64,000 nt of DNA from JAJDXW01 sp965202895 (lineage in GTDB: Bacteria; Pseudomonadota; Gammaproteobacteria; HK1): assembly GCA_965202895.1 (NCBI GenBank), contig OZ241901.1, forward strand, positions 4,898,001-4,962,000. The letters are read 5' to 3'. The first letter of the stretch is position 1. The number at the start of each line of letters is the position of its first letter. Below the pieces are notes generated by a model. The model saw only the letters and a list, made by a program, of their open reading frames with translations. It was not told the origin of the DNA and did no database searches. This document shows positions 15,981 to 23,520 of this stretch, piece after piece. Position numbers and translations under genes: made by a program.

Positions 15981-17258
15981 GTGGACCGGCACGAAGCAAT
16001 CGAGGATCGGGTTGCGGCCCGCGCGGAGGCGGATCCGTCGGTCTACGTGCCGAGCCTCCAGCGCACGAAGGGGCAACCGCCCCCCATCGCCGCGAACGGC
16101 GGCCTGTCCTACATGTCGTTCGACCGGGGCGGGGATGCGGGGACCACCGCGGCGATCGAGGCGGCGCTCGATCAGATCGCCGGCGGGGAAGGGCAGGCGC
16201 TCGTCGAGCGGATCGAGAACGCGCCCCCCGGCCCCATCGAGACCAAGTGGGGCCTCGGGTTCCGCGAGTACGAGGAATGCCTGGACCATATCCGGGCCAA
16301 CGGCATCGAAGCCCCGGAAGGCGGCTTGGCCCTTCCGCTCCGCTACACCGTCCACGAGCGGCCGTCCTACTCCATCGTGCCGTCCAACGCGCTCTGGCGG
16401 GACCCGGCGCGCAGGGCCGAGGCGGAGCTGCTGCGCAAGGACGAGAAGGATGGCGCACGGCGGTACCTCTACTTCCCGCAGGTGCTGCGCGACGCGCGCC
16501 GCATCGGGGAGTACTACCCCGGCCTCCCGGTCGACAGCCCCGAGTGCATGGACAAGCTCGGGGTCTCGCTGGCTCACCTCGAATCGAAGTGCTCGAACTT
16601 CTACGACCCGGCGGAGGTGGAGCGCGTGTTCTACCCGGAGATCGAAGAGCTCCTCCTCCGGTTCTTCCCGGGCGCGACCGATGCGCTCGTCTACAACCAC
16701 GACGTCTTCGACAAGGACTACCGGGGCGACCGCACGGAGGACCAGGACGCCAAGAACCCGGGGGTCAGCGCCCGGTACGTCAACCTCGTGCACAACGACC
16801 TGAACGACAACAGCGGCCGGGTACGCTGCCGCGAGCTGCTGACGCAGAACCTGCGCAACTTCGGGCGCGAGCAGCACTGCACGGAGGCGGAGGCCGACGC
16901 GAAGATGTCGCGGCGGTTCATGTCGATCAACCTCGCCAAGCCGATGGAGACGGTGGGCCAGTTCCCCTTCGTGCTGTGTGCCTGGCCCTCCTTCGCCGAC
17001 CAGCCCTACATCAACAACTATCGCGTCTACGACGACCGGGTCGGCGAGACCACCCGCTTCACCTACCGCCCCGACCACGAGTGGTACTGGTTCCCCCGGC
17101 AGCAGCCGACCGAGGTCTCGATGCTCAAGTGCTACGACTCCGTCACCGACGGCTCCGTCTCGCGCTGGTCCTTCCACTCGGCCTGCATCGACCCGACCGC
17201 GCCCGCCGACGCGCCCTGCCGCAAGAACGTCGTGGTCCGCTCCTACGTCTTCTTCTAG
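15981..17258 (+). CDS. CmcJ/NvfI-family oxidoreductase
   Basis: A 425-residue protein I place in the CmcJ/NvfI family (related to AsaB and gibberellin GA4 desaturase-like enzymes), putative Fe(II)/2-oxoglutarate-type oxidoreductases of secondary metabolism. Features are DALVYNHDVFDKDYRGD, then a VNLVHNDLNDNSGRVR segment with a candidate metal His-Asp, and near the end CYDSVTDGSVSRWSFHSAC, where the second His would complete the site. A long N-terminal region (about 1-150) is less conserved. The GTG at 15981 follows TGGAGGGC; the open frame upstream is only repeat sequence. It has no biosynthetic neighbours, so the substrate is unknown. Confidence 0.7.
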   Translation: MDRHEAIEDRVAARAEADPSVYVPSLQRTKGQPPPIAANGGLSYMSFDRGGDAGTTAAIEAALDQIAGGEGQALVERIENAPPGPIETKWGLGFREYEECLDHIRANGIEAPEGGLALPLRYTVHERPSYSIVPSNALWRDPARRAEAELLRKDEKDGARRYLYFPQVLRDARRIGEYYPGLPVDSPECMDKLGVSLAHLESKCSNFYDPAEVERVFYPEIEELLLRFFPGATDALVYNHDVFDKDYRGDRTEDQDAKNPGVSARYVNLVHNDLNDNSGRVRCRELLTQNLRNFGREQHCTEAEADAKMSRRFMSINLAKPMETVGQFPFVLCAWPSFADQPYINNYRVYDDRVGETTRFTYRPDHEWYWFPRQQPTEVSMLKCYDSVTDGSVSRWSFHSACIDPTAPADAPCRKNVVVRSYVFF

Positions 17259-17357
17259 ACGGCGGCGAATCGGACACCGGCCCGTTCGCGGGTCCGACGG
17301 CGCCGACCCCCCCGAGCTTCGGGGGCGTTTCAAGCGTCGGCTCGGGCGCGGCTACGG

Positions 17358-19483
17358 CTACGGCGGTGCTCCGGCTCCGGAGGGGCGGGTGACGAGGACC
17401 GCGTCGAGGGCGAGGGCGCCCTCCCCCTCGGGGCGGACGAGGAAGGGGTTGACGTCGAGGCTCTCGATGGCGCCCGCGTTCGCGGCCGCGAAGCAGGAGA
17501 GCCGGGAGAGGGCCGCCGCGAGGGCGGCGAGGTCCGCCGGCGGCCGGCCGCGGAGCCCGGTGAGGAGCGGGTAGGCGGCGACCGACTCGATCATGGCCCC
17601 CGCCTCGGCCTCGTCGAAGGGGGCGGCCCGGAAGGTCACGTCCTTCAGGGCCTCGACGAAGATGCCGCCCAGCCCGAACATGACGATCGGGCCGAACACG
17701 GGGTCATGCTGTATCCCGAGGATGGTCTCCACCCCTCCGGTCACCATCGGCGCGACGAGGCATCCGTCGATCGCGGCGTCCGGCCGGGCGGCGCGGCCGG
17801 CGGCCACGATCTCCCCGAACGCGGCCTCGGCGCCCGCACGGTCCGCGACCCCGAGCCGCACCCCGCCGACGTCGCTCTTGTGCACGACGTCGGCGACAGC
17901 AGCTTGAGAACGACCGGAAAGCCGAACGCCGCGGCGGCCTCGCCCGCCTCGGCCGCGGTTCGCGCCCGGCGCGCGGGCGCCACCGGCACCCCGGCCGCGG
18001 CCACCGCCTCGCGGGCGCCGATCTCGTCGACCGGCCCCTCCGGCAGATCCGCCGCCCCCGGCACGGCGGGCCGCGGGCGCCGCTCGCGGAACGACCGCGC
18101 GAAGCCCGCGAGCGCCGCGGCCGCGCGCGTCGCGTGGGTCGCCTCCTCGTACACCGGGATCCCGGCCGCCTCCAGGTCCCGGGTGTAGTCCGGGGTGCAG
18201 AACCCCGCGACCGCGAAGTGTGTCGCGGGGCTCGCGGCCTTGCGCTCGACCCACGCGCTCCGGGTCGCCTCCATGAGGGCCGGATTGCGCCCGATGGACC
18301 CCTGGAAGCTCACCACGCTCCCGTAGTCCCCGTGCCCGGCGGCGAGCTCGATCGCCTGGTCGAGCAGGGTCGGGTCGTTGAGGACCTGCCCGGTCACGTC
18401 GATGGGGTTGCGGGCGGCCGCGAACGGGACGAGTTCCAGCATCCTTCGCTGCGCCGCCTCCGGCATCGGGGCGACCTCGAGCCCGCGCCGGTTCGCGTCG
18501 TCCGCCATCAGCACCCCGACCCCGCCCGAGACGGTGACCATCGCCACCCGGTCGTTGACCGGCCGGGAGCCGATGACGCAGCTTCGCGCGACGTCGAAGA
18601 ACTCCTCGATGCTGTCCGCGCGGTACACCCCGAACTGGCGGAAGAGGGAGTCGTACACCGCGTCCTCGCCGGCGAGCGCCGCGGTGTGGGACGCCGCCGC
18701 CGCCGCGCCCGCCTCCGTGCGCCCGAGCTTGACCGCGATCACCGGGGTCTCGGCCTCCCGCGCGCGCTCCAGGGCGGCGAGGAGCTTCGGCCCGTTCCGG
18801 CACCCTTCCATGTAGAGGAGGATCGCCTTCGTGTCCGGGTCGTCGGCGAGGAACGCGGTGCAGTCCCCGACGTCGACGTCCGCCTCGTTGCCGGTGGTGA
18901 GCATGTAGCTCAGGGAATGTCCGCGCTCGCGCGCGAGCAGGTAGGCCAGGCCGCCGAACGCCCCGCTCTGGCTGACGAGCCCGATCCGCCCCGGCACGAC
19001 GTCCTCCGCGAACGCGGGGTGGAACGAGCCCACCGCACGGGTTCCGAAGTTCACCATTCCCATGCAGTTCGGGCCCATGAGCCGGATGCCGGCCTCGCGG
19101 GCGAGCCCCGCCATCGCCTCCTGGGCGGCGTGCTCGCCCACCTCCGCGAACCCGGACGTGAACACCACGAGGGCGCCGACCCCCTTCTCCGCGCACTCCT
19201 CGAGCACCCCCATCACCGCGCCGGGGGGGACGGTGCAGATGGCGAGGTCCACCGGCTCCGGAACGTCCTCGATGCTCGCGAACGCGGGCAGGCCCTGGAT
19301 CGTCTCCGAGCGCGGGTTGACCGGGTAGACGGCGCCCTCGAACCGGTTCGCGATCAGGGCCGCGACCGGGCGCCCGCCGACCTTGGTGGGCGAGGAGGAG
19401 GCGCCGAGCACCGCGATGGATCGGGGACGGAAGAGCGGGTCGAGGGACGGGAGATCGATGAGAGCGGGGTGGTCGTCGGACAT
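17358..19483 (-). pseudogene. ADP-forming acyl-CoA synthetase, single frameshift
   Basis: A protein of about 708 residues of the acetate-CoA ligase (ADP-forming)/Pat-like family: CoA-binding domain at the start (PRSIAVLGASSSPTKVG), ligase-CoA domains (GLVSQSGAFGG, TGNEADVDVGD, the catalytic-His region ASHTAALAGEDAVYDS) and an ATP-grasp domain at the end (DVVHKSDVGGVRLGV, FVEALKDVTFRAAPF). After FGFPVVLKLLS the frame breaks: the continuation ADVVHKSDVGG is read one base over. One missing C at about 17893-17895 (plus strand) explains it. Every other part is well preserved, so this is a recent mutation or an assembly error. It would make acyl-CoA plus ADP and phosphate from acid, CoA and ATP. 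No GNAT domain is present. Confidence 0.8.
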
Positions 19484-19530
19484 TGCGGGCTCGGCTGGCG
19501 TCGGCGTGGGACGGCGGACGGCGGCTGACA

Positions 19531-19578
19531 GGGCGGATCTACGGGCGGATCTACGGGCGGATCGGCGGGCGGATCGGC
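19531..19578. repeat. Four 12-bp tandem repeats
   Basis: Two units of GGGCGGATCTAC followed by two of GGGCGGATCGGC, perfectly phased, with looser GGCGGACG-type units after them. It lies 48 nt upstream of the acyl-CoA synthetase start. The 19484-19834 stretch holds nothing else I recognise. Confidence 0.6.
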
Positions 19579-19834
19579 GGACGAACGAGCGGGAGGACCG
19601 GCGGACGGACGGAGGACGGGCGGACGGACATCGGGGGGCTCGAACGGAAGGGACGCGGGCGGCGTTATATCACGGGGCGCGGTCCGGGCGGACGGGCCAG
19701 GGCCATGCCGGCCGGCTCACGGCCGCGGATGCGGACTCGCCAGGGTTCGGGTCATGCCCGCCGATGCCCAGGCTCCCGATCACCTCCGCCCCGAACCGCC
19801 CCGCCACCGGCCCGCACGGGCGGATGGCGGCTGC

Positions 19835-20075
19835 CGCCGGCTCATCCACTTCGACGTCCACGTCGGCATCGGCGCGGCCGCTCATGATCTTCCGGGAGCG
19901 CAACGGCCGGGTGGACCGCTACGGGCAGGAGCGCACGCCGCGGATCGTCCAACTCGTCACGAAGAGCGTGAACGAGACGATTCGCGAGGACACGCGCATC
20001 CTCGAGGTCCCGGAACACGAGGATGAGCAGGCATACCGGGATATCGGGAGCTTGCTCGGCGCCCATCCAACCGGA
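19835..20075 (+). pseudogene. drmA: Helicase C-terminal scrap, probably drmA
   Basis: The frame at about 19882-20075 reads MIFRERNGRVDRYGQERTPR and then IVQLVTKSVNETIREDTRIL, EVPEHEDEQAYRDIG. This is helicase motif VI (RxGRxxRxGQ-like, here NGRVDRYGQ) and following sequence in the form I associate with DrmA-type DISARM helicases (RGDxRILEVLIEKDEQAxKNIGDPS). Just upstream in another frame is LIHFDV, which in intact proteins directly precedes the motif, so at least one small frame disruption is present. There is no helicase core on either side. It lies 17 kb from the drmA N-terminal fragment, in the same orientation. Confidence 0.6.
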
Positions 20076-20128
20076 CGGATGACGTGCTGCTGCACCGGAG
20101 AGGCTGATTCGCTCCCGACACCGGAACG

Positions 20129-20270
20129 CAGGGTCGTTTCCCGCGGTGGAATCGGTTCGCGGGGGTGAACCCGGTTCGGTCGAATCGGAGCGGCGGAGGT
20201 CCTGGAACGGCGCCTCCCACGGACGGGCGCGTCCTGGGGACGGCGCGTCCTGGGGACGCGGGGTCGGTTG
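20129..20270. repeat. MITE-like element, half copy
   Basis: Starts CAGGGTCGTTTCCCGC (20129-20144), matching the terminal repeat of the 9300 element, and continues with the block GGAATCGGTTCGCGGGGGTG and ACCCGGTTCGGTCGAATCGG, the reverse complement of 9488-9535. It then has fragments of the hairpin arm (GGAACGGCGC, GCGTCCTGGGGACG twice). No second terminal repeat is found, so the right end is lost. The 53 bases from 20290 to the next ATG contain a TGATAGACT -10-like string. Confidence 0.5.
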
Positions 20271-20347
20271 GTGGGGGGGAAGGGGGATGATAGACTTCGT
20301 GGCCGCCCTCCTCATCCTTCGCGAGACCGCCCGAACCGACACGCGGC

Positions 20348-21529
20348 ATGAGCGGCCGACTCAAGATCGCCATCATCAGGGAACGGCGGGAAGACGAACC
20401 CCGCGTAGCCGCTACTCCCGAGACCGTATCCAAGCTGCTCCGCAACGCGGGCGCGGCGGAGGTATGCGTGGAGCGCGGTGCGGGGGCCGCGGCGGGGCTC
20501 CTCGACTCCGAGTACGAGGCGGCAGGCGCGAAGGTCCTGCCCGGTCCCGCGGAGGTCCTCGAGGGGGCGGCCGTCCAGCTCGCGGTGTGCGCCCCGCCGG
20601 AGGATGCGATCCCGCACCTCCCCCGCCAGGCGGTGCTGGTGGGGATGCTCGACCCCTACCGGCTGGACGGTCTGCTCGAAACCTGCGCGGGCGCCGGCCT
20701 CACCACCTTCTCCCTGGAGCTGCTCCCGCGGGTCACCCGCGCCCAGGCGATGGATGTGCTCTCTTCGCAGTCGAACCTCGCGGGATACAAGGCGGTCATC
20801 GACGCGGCGGCAGAGTTCGAGCGGGCCATGCCGATGATGATGACCGCCGCCGGCACCGTGCCGCCCGCGCGCGTGCTCGTGATGGGCGCGGGGGTCGCGG
20901 GCCTCCAGGCCATCGCCACCGCCCGCCGGCTGGGCGCGATCGTGAGCGCCACGGACGTACGCCCGGCCGCCCGCGAACAGGTGGAGAGCCTCGGCGCCAC
21001 CTTCATCGGGGTCGAGGGTGCGGAGGGCGAGCAGGCCGAAACGGAGGGCGGCTACGCCCGCGAGATGAGCGAGGATTACCGGCGCCGGCAGGCGGAGCTG
21101 TTCGCCTCGGAGCTCGAGCGACAGGACATCGTCATCGGCACCGCCCTGGTACCGGGCCGGCCGGCCCCCCGCCTCATCGACGCGGCCATGGTCGCCACCA
21201 TGCGCAAGGGATCCATCATCGTCGACCTCGCGGCGGAGCACGGCGGCAACTGCGAGCTGTCCCGGCCCGGCGAACGGGTGGTGACCGGGAACGGGGTGAC
21301 CATCCTCGCGCACCGCAACGTGCCCGGCCGCCTCGCGGCGAGCGCGAGCGCGCTCTACGCCCGCAATCTGCTCGCCTTCGTGACCCCGCTTCTCGGAAAC
21401 GGAAGCCTCAGCTTCGACTGGGACGACGAGATCCTCGCCGCCACCGTGCTCACCCGGGACGGGGCGGTGGTGCACCCGCGCTTCCGGCCGGCCCCGCCTC
21501 CCGGCGAGACCGGGTCCGGAGCCGGCTGA
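20348..21529 (+). CDS. pntAA: NAD(P) transhydrogenase subunit alpha part 1
   Basis: A 393-residue soluble NAD(H)-binding subunit (domain I) of the proton-translocating transhydrogenase, which uses the proton gradient to reduce NADP+ with NADH. Visible are the alanine-dehydrogenase-like N-terminus (IAIIRERREDEPRVAATPET), the Rossmann motif VMGAGVAGLQAIATARRLGA (near residues 178-197) with DVRP after it, and GSIIVDLAAEHGGNCELS. The gene is the first of three, so the alpha subunit is split as in Rhodospirillum rather than fused as in E. coli. The ATG at 20348 follows GACACGCGGC with no strong ribosome site. Confidence 0.92.
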   Translation: MSGRLKIAIIRERREDEPRVAATPETVSKLLRNAGAAEVCVERGAGAAAGLLDSEYEAAGAKVLPGPAEVLEGAAVQLAVCAPPEDAIPHLPRQAVLVGMLDPYRLDGLLETCAGAGLTTFSLELLPRVTRAQAMDVLSSQSNLAGYKAVIDAAAEFERAMPMMMTAAGTVPPARVLVMGAGVAGLQAIATARRLGAIVSATDVRPAAREQVESLGATFIGVEGAEGEQAETEGGYAREMSEDYRRRQAELFASELERQDIVIGTALVPGRPAPRLIDAAMVATMRKGSIIVDLAAEHGGNCELSRPGERVVTGNGVTILAHRNVPGRLAASASALYARNLLAFVTPLLGNGSLSFDWDDEILAATVLTRDGAVVHPRFRPAPPPGETGSGAG

Positions 21530-21669
21530 TGGCCGGGCCCGCCACCTTCGCGGCCGCCCGCGGAGCCCGCGCCGGAGACGCGGCGAACCTCCCGATGGGC
21601 GCCTCCACCGTCGTCACCACGGCCGGAACCGGGACCGGCGTCGTCGCCGAAGCCGGCATCCTCCGGTGA
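21529..21669 (+). CDS. Possible 46-codon ORF between pntAA and pntAB
   Basis: The pntAA stop overlaps an ATG (TGATG) that opens a 46-codon Ala/Gly/Thr-rich frame. The junction text GGAGCCGGCTGATGGC at 21518-21533 is nearly repeated as GGAACCGGCTGATGGC at the true pntAB start (21715-21730). It more likely reflects a local duplication of the start region than a conserved gene. No family is recognised. Confidence 0.2.
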   Translation: MAGPATFAAARGARAGDAANLPMGASTVVTTAGTGTGVVAEAGILR

Positions 21670-21727
21670 ACGAAGCCGAACCCTTCTCCGCGGCCCCTGA
21701 CGACGGAACCGGAGCCGGAACCGGCTG

Positions 21728-22123
21728 ATGGCGGACCCCGGGACCACCGGTGCGGCGGTAGCCGTCACCGCCGAGGCCGCCGCGGGCGCCGCCGCGCTCG
21801 CCGCGCCCGGGATCGACCCTTTCGTATTCCGCCTCGCCATCTTCGTTCTCGCCATCTTCGTCGGCTACTATGTGGTGTGGAGCGTGACCCCCGCCCTGCA
21901 CACCCCGTTGATGTCGGTCACCAACGCGGTGTCTTCGGTGATCGTGGTGGGAGCGCTGCTCGCGGTCGGGGTGGAGGCGGCGGGCGCCGCCGGCATCGTG
22001 GCCAAGGCCCTCGGCTTCATCGCCCTCGTCCTCGCCTCGGTGAACATCTTCGGCGGCTTCCTGGTCACCCAGCGGATGCTGGCGATGTACCGGCGCCAGG
22101 ACCGCCCGGACCCGCGCAGATGA
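21728..22123 (+). CDS. pntAB: NAD(P) transhydrogenase subunit alpha part 2
   Basis: A 131-residue membrane subunit supplying the first helices of the transhydrogenase membrane domain. Hydrophobic segments lie near residues 30-52, 58-82 and 88-112, including VGYYVVWSVTPALHTPLMSV and NAVSSVIVVGALL, which are typical of the subunit, and the terminal FLVTQRMLAMYRR. The N-terminal 25 residues are an Ala-rich extension. The stop overlaps the pntB ATG by 4 nt (ATGA). Confidence 0.92.
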   Translation: MADPGTTGAAVAVTAEAAAGAAALAAPGIDPFVFRLAIFVLAIFVGYYVVWSVTPALHTPLMSVTNAVSSVIVVGALLAVGVEAAGAAGIVAKALGFIALVLASVNIFGGFLVTQRMLAMYRRQDRPDPRR

Positions 22124-23520
22124 CGCCGAGCCTGGCTGCTCTCGCATACCTCGTCTCCGGGATTCTCTTCATCCTCACCCTGCGGGGGCTCTCGTCGCCG
22201 GCCACCTCGCGGCGCGGAAACGTGCTCGGCATGGCCGGGATGGCGATCGCCGTCGCGACCACCCTGAGCGTGACCGGGGTCGCGGACCTCGCGACCGCAC
22301 TCCTCATCCTGCTCGGGATCGGGATCGGCGGCTCGATCGGCGCGTTCGCGGCGCGGCGCATCGCGATGACCGCGATGCCGCAGCTCGTGGCCGCGTTCCA
22401 CAGCCTCGTCGGGCTCGCGGCGGTCCTGGTGGCCGCGGCGGCGCTCCACGCGCCGCAGGCGTTCGGTATCGGGGAGCCGGGCCGCATCGGCGCCGCGAGC
22501 CTCATCGAGATGTCCATCGGCGTCGCGATCGGCGCCATCACCTTCACCGGCTCCATCGTCGCCTTCGTGAAGCTCCAGGGGCTCGTGTCGGGCGCGCCGG
22601 TCGTCTTCGCCCTGCAACATCCCCTGAACGCGATCCTCGGGCTCACCCTGCTCGCCCTCGCGATCTGGTTCTGCCGGACCGAGTCCCATGAGGCGTTCTG
22701 GCTCGTCACCGCCCTCGCCCTGGTCGTCGGGGTGCTCATCATCATCCCGATCGGCGGCGCGGACATGCCGGTCGTGGTGTCGATGCTCAACTCCTACTCC
22801 GGCTGGGCCGCGGCCGGCATCGGCTTCACCCTGGAGAACACCGCCCTCATCATCACCGGCGCCCTCGTCGGGGCGTCGGGCGCGATCCTCTCCTACATCA
22901 TGTGCCGGGGCATGAACCGATCGTTCGTGAGCGTCATCCTCGGCGGCTTCGGCGTCGAGTCCGAGGGTGTGGCCGGGGTCTCGACCCGGGAGACGCGGCC
23001 GGTGAAGCAGGGAAGCGCGGAAGATGCGGCGTTCATCCTGAAGAACGCCGACTCCCTGATCGTCGTCCCCGGCTACGGGATGGCGGTCGCGCAGGCGCAG
23101 CACGCGCTGCGGGAGCTCGCGGACCGGGTGAAGACCCACGGGGCGCGGGTTCGCTACGCCATCCACCCGGTGGCCGGGCGCATGCCGGGACACATGAACG
23201 TCCTTCTCGCCGAGGCCAACGTTCCGTACGGCGAGGTCTTCGAGCTCGACGACGTCAACAACGATTTTCCGGGTACCGACGTCGCGCTCGTCATCGGCGC
23301 GAACGACGTGACCAACCCGGCCGCCAAGAACGATCCCCGGAGCCCGATCTACGGTATGCCGATCCTGGACGTGGAGCGTTCCCGCACCGTGTTGTTCGTC
23401 AAGCGGGGCATGGGGGCGGGCTATGCAGGCGTCGAGAACGAGCTCTTCTTCCGCGACAACACGATGATGCTGTTCGGCGACGCCAAGCAGATGGTCGAGG
23501 ACGTCCTGAAGGCGTTCTGA
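22120..23520 (+). CDS. pntB: NAD(P) transhydrogenase subunit beta
   Basis: A 466-residue beta subunit carrying the remaining membrane helices and the NADP(H)-binding domain III. About eight or nine hydrophobic segments fill residues 1-260 (for example AMPQLVAAFHSLVGLAAVLV with the conserved His). The C-terminal domain reads VPGYGMAVAQAQHALRELAD, then IHPVAGRMPGHMNVLLAEA, LVIGANDVTNPAA and a VKRGMGAGYAGVENELFF segment, all hallmark nucleotide-binding parts. It overlaps pntAB by 4 nt and its stop overlaps the start of the Prc-like protease gene by 1 nt, so the four genes are probably one transcript. Confidence 0.95.
   Translation: MTPSLAALAYLVSGILFILTLRGLSSPATSRRGNVLGMAGMAIAVATTLSVTGVADLATALLILLGIGIGGSIGAFAARRIAMTAMPQLVAAFHSLVGLAAVLVAAAALHAPQAFGIGEPGRIGAASLIEMSIGVAIGAITFTGSIVAFVKLQGLVSGAPVVFALQHPLNAILGLTLLALAIWFCRTESHEAFWLVTALALVVGVLIIIPIGGADMPVVVSMLNSYSGWAAAGIGFTLENTALIITGALVGASGAILSYIMCRGMNRSFVSVILGGFGVESEGVAGVSTRETRPVKQGSAEDAAFILKNADSLIVVPGYGMAVAQAQHALRELADRVKTHGARVRYAIHPVAGRMPGHMNVLLAEANVPYGEVFELDDVNNDFPGTDVALVIGANDVTNPAAKNDPRSPIYGMPILDVERSRTVLFVKRGMGAGYAGVENELFFRDNTMMLFGDAKQMVEDVLKAF

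Noticed and set aside
19483..19887. 134-codon Arg/Gly-rich ORF over the tandem repeats
   Set aside because: Its sequence is produced by the 12-bp repeat units; no domain or ribosome site.
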